Shown: piece after piece, positions 6,093 through 8,361 of the stretch | Layout: every line of letters starts with the position of its first letter | How positions within the stretch are numbered: position 1 is the first letter of the stretch | DNA from: Candidatus Saccharibacteria bacterium UBA4727 | GTDB taxonomy: Bacteria; Patescibacteriota; Saccharimonadia; Saccharimonadales; Saccharimonadaceae | Length of the DNA: 8,361 nucleotides | Direction of reading: 5' to 3' | NCBI GenBank assembly: GCA_002404195.1 | Contig: DHJF01000027.1 | Coordinates: forward strand, 16,111-24,471 | The notes under the pieces: generated by a model | Databases searched by the model: none | Seen by the model: only the letters and a program-made list of their open reading frames with translations | Told to the model about the DNA's origin: nothing | Translations under genes and position numbers: made by a program

Positions 6093-6121
6093 TTGACGTC
6101 TGGCCCATTTTCAGCTACAAT
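6093..6121 (+). promoter_or_regulatory. rpmA promoter
   Basis: The -35 TTGACG (6093-6098, 5 of 6), a 17-bp spacer, and the -10 TACAAT (6116-6121, 5 of 6) form a near-consensus promoter. Transcription should start near 6128, giving a leader of about 32 nt that contains the Shine-Dalgarno. Unlike the leaderless-type promoters elsewhere in the window, this one leaves full space for a ribosome binding site. Confidence 0.85.
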
Positions 6122-6159
6122 TGAACAGATTGATTTTAGAAACTATAAGGAGTTAACCT

Positions 6160-6432
6160 ATGTCACACGTTAAAGCAGGTGGTTCAGCAAAGAACATCCA
6201 CAATAACGCCGGTCGTCGTCTTGGCGTCAAACGATTCGGTGGCCAAAAAGTTCGCACTGGCGAAGTTTTGGTTCGTCAAACTGGCTCAACAAAAGTCGCC
6301 GGCCCTGGTACTTTTATTAGCAAAAACTTTACTATCCACGCAGCTATCGACGGCATTGTTGAATTCGGCAAGGTTAGAAAAGGCCACTTTACAGGTAAAA
6401 CTGTTCCCCGCACCCAGATCAGCGTAAAATAA
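6160..6432 (+). CDS. rpmA: 50S ribosomal protein L27
   Basis: A 90-residue protein. The N-terminus, SHVKAGGSAKN, then RRLGVKRFGGQKVRTGEVLVRQTGS (19-43), is the L27 signature. Its N-terminal tail reaches the peptidyl transferase centre and helps place tRNA there. No Firmicutes-type N-terminal cleavage extension is present. The C-terminal half (AGPGTFISKNFTIHAAIDGIVEF, then a basic tail) is more divergent and slightly longer than the E. coli protein (85). AAGGAG (6147-6152) lies 7 nt before the ATG. The usual partner rplU (L21) is not next to it; the gene stands alone between its own promoter and terminator, which fits high, independent expression. Confidence 0.97.
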   Translation: MSHVKAGGSAKNIHNNAGRRLGVKRFGGQKVRTGEVLVRQTGSTKVAGPGTFISKNFTIHAAIDGIVEFGKVRKGHFTGKTVPRTQISVK

Positions 6433-6451
6433 TTCGCTCCTCTACTAAAAT

Positions 6452-6476
6452 ACCCGCCATCTCGGCGGGTTTTTTT
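6452..6476. terminator. Strong rpmA terminator, probably two-way
   Basis: ACCCGCC (6452-6458) pairs with GGCGGGT (6464-6470) around a five-base loop and is followed by seven T (6470-6476): a classic terminator 19 nt after the rpmA stop. On the minus strand the same stem is followed by ATTTTAG, so it can also end the convergent transcript carrying the 108-residue gene, whose stop is at 6503. The plus-strand role is clear; the minus-strand role is inferred. Confidence 0.88.
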
Positions 6477-6502
6477 ATGCGAACATCCTACCCTATTTAT
6501 CG

Positions 6503-6829
6503 CTATGGCTTTGCAAAAAAATCACCATATGCCTGAATCGCTAGTGTCTCAGGATTATAAGGGCTATTCACCGCCGTCTTTGCACTTGCAGGCACGCCTT
6601 CGATAGGAACCCTGCGAACTAAGTTAGGGTCAACATACGGCTGACGCATGCCACCAGGCAAGAATGCCTCCGGTACACTAATCATCCCTAGTTCCTCGAC
6701 TCGACTGCCAGATTGCTCAATCACCAAGCTCCGGGCAATCTCAATCGCCTCGCTGCGAGGAATAGCTTTATCTATATCGAACTCATCGACGGAAATAGTG
6801 TCATTTACAGATGTGTATTTTTCATTCAT
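6503..6829 (-). CDS. Small protein of unknown function, coupled to the 375-residue gene
   Basis: I do not recognise this 108-residue protein. It is soluble with no transmembrane segment and no cysteine. An acidic N-terminus (SVNDTISVDEFDIDKAIPRS) leads to a helix (EAIEIARSLVIEQSG) and then a Pro/Gly-rich, probably extended C-terminal half (VPEAFLPGGMRQPYVDPN to the end). The ATG is one base after the TAA of the upstream 375-residue gene and has a GGAG (6837-6840) 7 nt upstream. It is very likely co-transcribed with, and may act beside, that protein. Confidence in a real gene comes from the coupling and the ribosome binding site, not from homology. Confidence 0.72.
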   Translation of the reverse strand: MNEKYTSVNDTISVDEFDIDKAIPRSEAIEIARSLVIEQSGSRVEELGMISVPEAFLPGGMRQPYVDPNLVRRVPIEGVPASAKTAVNSPYNPETLAIQAYGDFFAKP

Positions 6830-6830
6830 C

Positions 6831-7958
6831 TTACAACTCCAACGCGGATGCTTTTTGAATACTAACGGTAGTCACGCTCATTTTATCGGCAACCTCCTTT
6901 AGCAGTCCTGTAATCATCCGATATGTATCCATATCAAGACGACCATGACGAGCGAGATTATTCATCTCTTCAACCCGACCTATCATCTGACCAATTATTC
7001 GATGTGACTCGGTATTAATCGCCAATGAACCACTTAATATATCGGAGATGGCAGCAACTGGCTGATCAAGTTCGCGCATTGCCGTCATCTGTCCTTTAAT
7101 CTCCACCTCTACTTGACCGCCCGTCTCACGTGCAATTGTTTCATCCAATCCACCAGCAGCATCAATCTGCTGAGAGATTTTTCCAAAGTCGCCGCGCAGT
7201 TCGCCAAGACCGCCGGCACTTGTCTCAATTTGACCTCGTACGATTCTGGTTACTTTATGACCCTCATAGATTGCTTCGCTCGCTACCCCTAGAGTCCGTA
7301 TACTCTCACGTAGCTGCTCGTCGGCCGCTGCTAACATCCGCTGCGCCTGTTCCGGGTTATTAAGGCCTCGTTGTAGCCCCTCATACGTCTCGCGAATTGA
7401 TTGCACAGCACGCGCTTGCAGTTCGGGCAGACCATTCAACTTGTCTTTCAATGACGCCTTGCCGGTTTCGATGGCAGGCTGATAACTGTCCATAATTCGA
7501 ACGAAACGAGCGTCAAATATACCCTTCGCTTCTCGAAGAGCCTGTTCTGGATTTTTGAGTTGCCCAACAATCTTCTCGACAACGGCAACCTCTTCAGGGG
7601 TCGATAGTTCGGCAGCACCTTCACCACTATACGCCTCGTTGATAGCGTCAGGTTTATCCGCAACATCGCCTAGCTCATTAGTGACTATAGGAGTCCCCCG
7701 TTCCATCTCTTCGGGCGTCGGATTTCGATCCATCGCAAGCTGATTAGCATAATAAGCCTGGGCGCCCTCACCGAAAGCCTCGGGTGGACCGGATTTGGTA
7801 GTAGTGGTTTGACCACCCTCATCTAGCTTGTATGCAATTTGAAGACCCGATTCGTCGAACTGATCAGATAATTGCATCACATCGATTTGACCATCACCGC
7901 GAGGCACGAGTACGTTTTTATCATTTTTGTTTGGTGCTATAGAGAGTTGTTCAGACAT
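6831..7958 (-). CDS. Long helical soluble protein of unknown function
   Basis: A 375-residue protein with no family I recognise. Residues 1-120 are polar and low in hydrophobics, probably disordered (TTTTKSGPPEAFGEGAQAYY at 51-70). Residues 120-375 are almost continuous helix-forming sequence with many Gln, Glu, Arg, Ala and Leu, suggesting coiled coil or helical bundle. The motif NPEQA occurs twice, in LKNPEQALREAKGIF (134-148) and LNNPEQAQRMLAAAD (199-213), about 65 residues apart. It has no signal peptide, transmembrane helix, cysteine or tryptophan. The helical C-terminus recalls cytoplasmic parts of chemoreceptors only in general composition, not by a recognised signature. It begins a two-gene unit; its A-rich leader lacks a good Shine-Dalgarno. 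Confidence 0.8.
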   Translation of the reverse strand: MSEQLSIAPNKNDKNVLVPRGDGQIDVMQLSDQFDESGLQIAYKLDEGGQTTTTKSGPPEAFGEGAQAYYANQLAMDRNPTPEEMERGTPIVTNELGDVADKPDAINEAYSGEGAAELSTPEEVAVVEKIVGQLKNPEQALREAKGIFDARFVRIMDSYQPAIETGKASLKDKLNGLPELQARAVQSIRETYEGLQRGLNNPEQAQRMLAAADEQLRESIRTLGVASEAIYEGHKVTRIVRGQIETSAGGLGELRGDFGKISQQIDAAGGLDETIARETGGQVEVEIKGQMTAMRELDQPVAAISDILSGSLAINTESHRIIGQMIGRVEEMNNLARHGRLDMDTYRMITGLLKEVADKMSVTTVSIQKASALEL

Positions 7959-7989
7959 ATTTTTTTGTTTTTATTACTTTCTAATTTAG

Positions 7990-8018
7990 ACTATAGCATA
8001 AGTACAATAAAAAAGCAA
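7990..8018 (-). promoter_or_regulatory. Promoter of the 375/108-residue gene pair
   Basis: On the minus strand, TTGCTT (8013-8018), a 17-bp spacer and an extended -10, TGCTATAGT (7990-7998), form a plausible promoter. The start would be near 7983, giving an A/T-rich leader of about 25 nt. The -35 sits inside the distal arm of the terminator of the upstream response regulator gene, so the two elements overlap. Confidence 0.65.
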
Positions 8019-8040
8019 CCCCATCATCGACAGGGTTGCT
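8009..8040 (-). terminator. Terminator of the CheY-like gene
   Basis: On the minus strand, AGCAACCC (8040-8033) pairs perfectly with GGGTTGCT (8021-8014) around an 11-base loop and is followed by a run of T (8014-8009). The perfect 8-bp stem with U-tract, 21 nt after the stop codon, makes a convincing intrinsic terminator. Confidence 0.88.
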
Positions 8041-8061
8041 GGAAGCCTAGCTGTAAAATGA

Positions 8062-8361
8062 CTAAACGGTCATACCAAGGTGGTGACGAACGCGTTCAAC
8101 GACATCACCGATAACCACTTGGGATTTTACCAAGTAATCATCCACGCCAAGAGCTTCGGCGCGCTCTTTGTCTTTTGGCTGCGACAAGGCGGTGAGCATA
8201 ATAACGCGAATATTAGTTGTGTCTGGCGTGTTACGCAAGATATCAAGGACATCAAAACCGCTGATTTTTGGCATCATTGCGTCGAGCAAGATTAGATCAG
8301 GGTGAAACTCAACCGCCGCTGACAGTGCGTCTTCACCGTTATTCACCTCACGAGTCTCAAA
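8062..8361 (-). CDS. CheY-like single-domain response regulator, C-terminal part (cut by window edge)
   Basis: The last 99 codons of a receiver domain are visible; the start lies beyond the right edge. They begin FETREVNNGEDALSAAVEFH. The phospho-accepting Asp is in LILLDAMMPKISGFDVL, the conserved Thr in VIMLTALSQ and the Lys in DDYLVKSQV. The protein ends at HHLGMTV, about 20 residues after that Lys, so no output domain follows: any output would have to be N-terminal or through protein contact. Its partner kinase is not in the visible region. A strong terminator follows the stop, so it is not co-transcribed with the next gene on the same strand. Confidence 0.93.
   Translation of the reverse strand, partial: FETREVNNGEDALSAAVEFHPDLILLDAMMPKISGFDVLDILRNTPDTTNIRVIMLTALSQPKDKERAEALGVDDYLVKSQVVIGDVVERVRHHLGMTV

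Noticed and set aside
1..8361. CRISPR array, insertion sequence, tRNA or rRNA
   Set aside because: No regularly spaced repeats, no transposase or terminal inverted repeats, and no recognisable tRNA or rRNA sequence were seen on either strand.

Overview
This 8.4-kb window looks like compact chromosomal DNA from a small-genome bacterium. The best guess is Candidatus Saccharibacteria (TM7) or a relative in the Candidate Phyla Radiation. That rests on very tight gene packing, the TRM11-like and flippase-like proteins, the form of L27, and several promoters that place the -10 box only 6-7 nt from the ATG. It is an inference, not proof. TAA, TAG and TGA all serve as stops, so the TGA-to-glycine code of Gracilibacteria/Absconditabacteria does not apply.

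Region 1 (1-1557, minus strand): a two-component pair, a soluble histidine kinase overlapping by ATGA the start of a response regulator that runs off the left edge. Upstream of the pair is a membrane-anchored protein of unknown function with its own consensus promoter.

Region 2 (1571-4394, minus strand): an overlapping operon of a flippase-like (UPF0104/LPG-synthase-TM) membrane protein, exonuclease VII large subunit xseA, small subunit xseB, and a membrane-anchored FAM173-like methyltransferase.

Region 3 (4395-6432, plus strand): a 23-bp divergent promoter region built on the palindrome AGTATATACT, a THUMP/TRM11-like RNA methyltransferase, a 93-residue orphan gene with a hairpin-rich leader and its own terminator, and rpmA (ribosomal protein L27) with a consensus promoter, strong Shine-Dalgarno and terminator.

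Region 4 (6503-8361, minus strand): a CheY-like receiver protein (cut by the right edge) with a strong terminator, then a two-gene unit encoding an unrecognised 375-residue helical protein and an unrecognised 108-residue protein.

The most notable signal is the initiation pattern. Three genes at the head of transcripts have a -10 box whose expected transcription start falls on or next to the ATG (leaderless). Several others (xseB, the 93-residue gene, rpmA, the 108-residue gene) have clear Shine-Dalgarno sequences. I saw no mobile element, CRISPR array, tRNA or rRNA, and no gene-free stretch over 300 bases.
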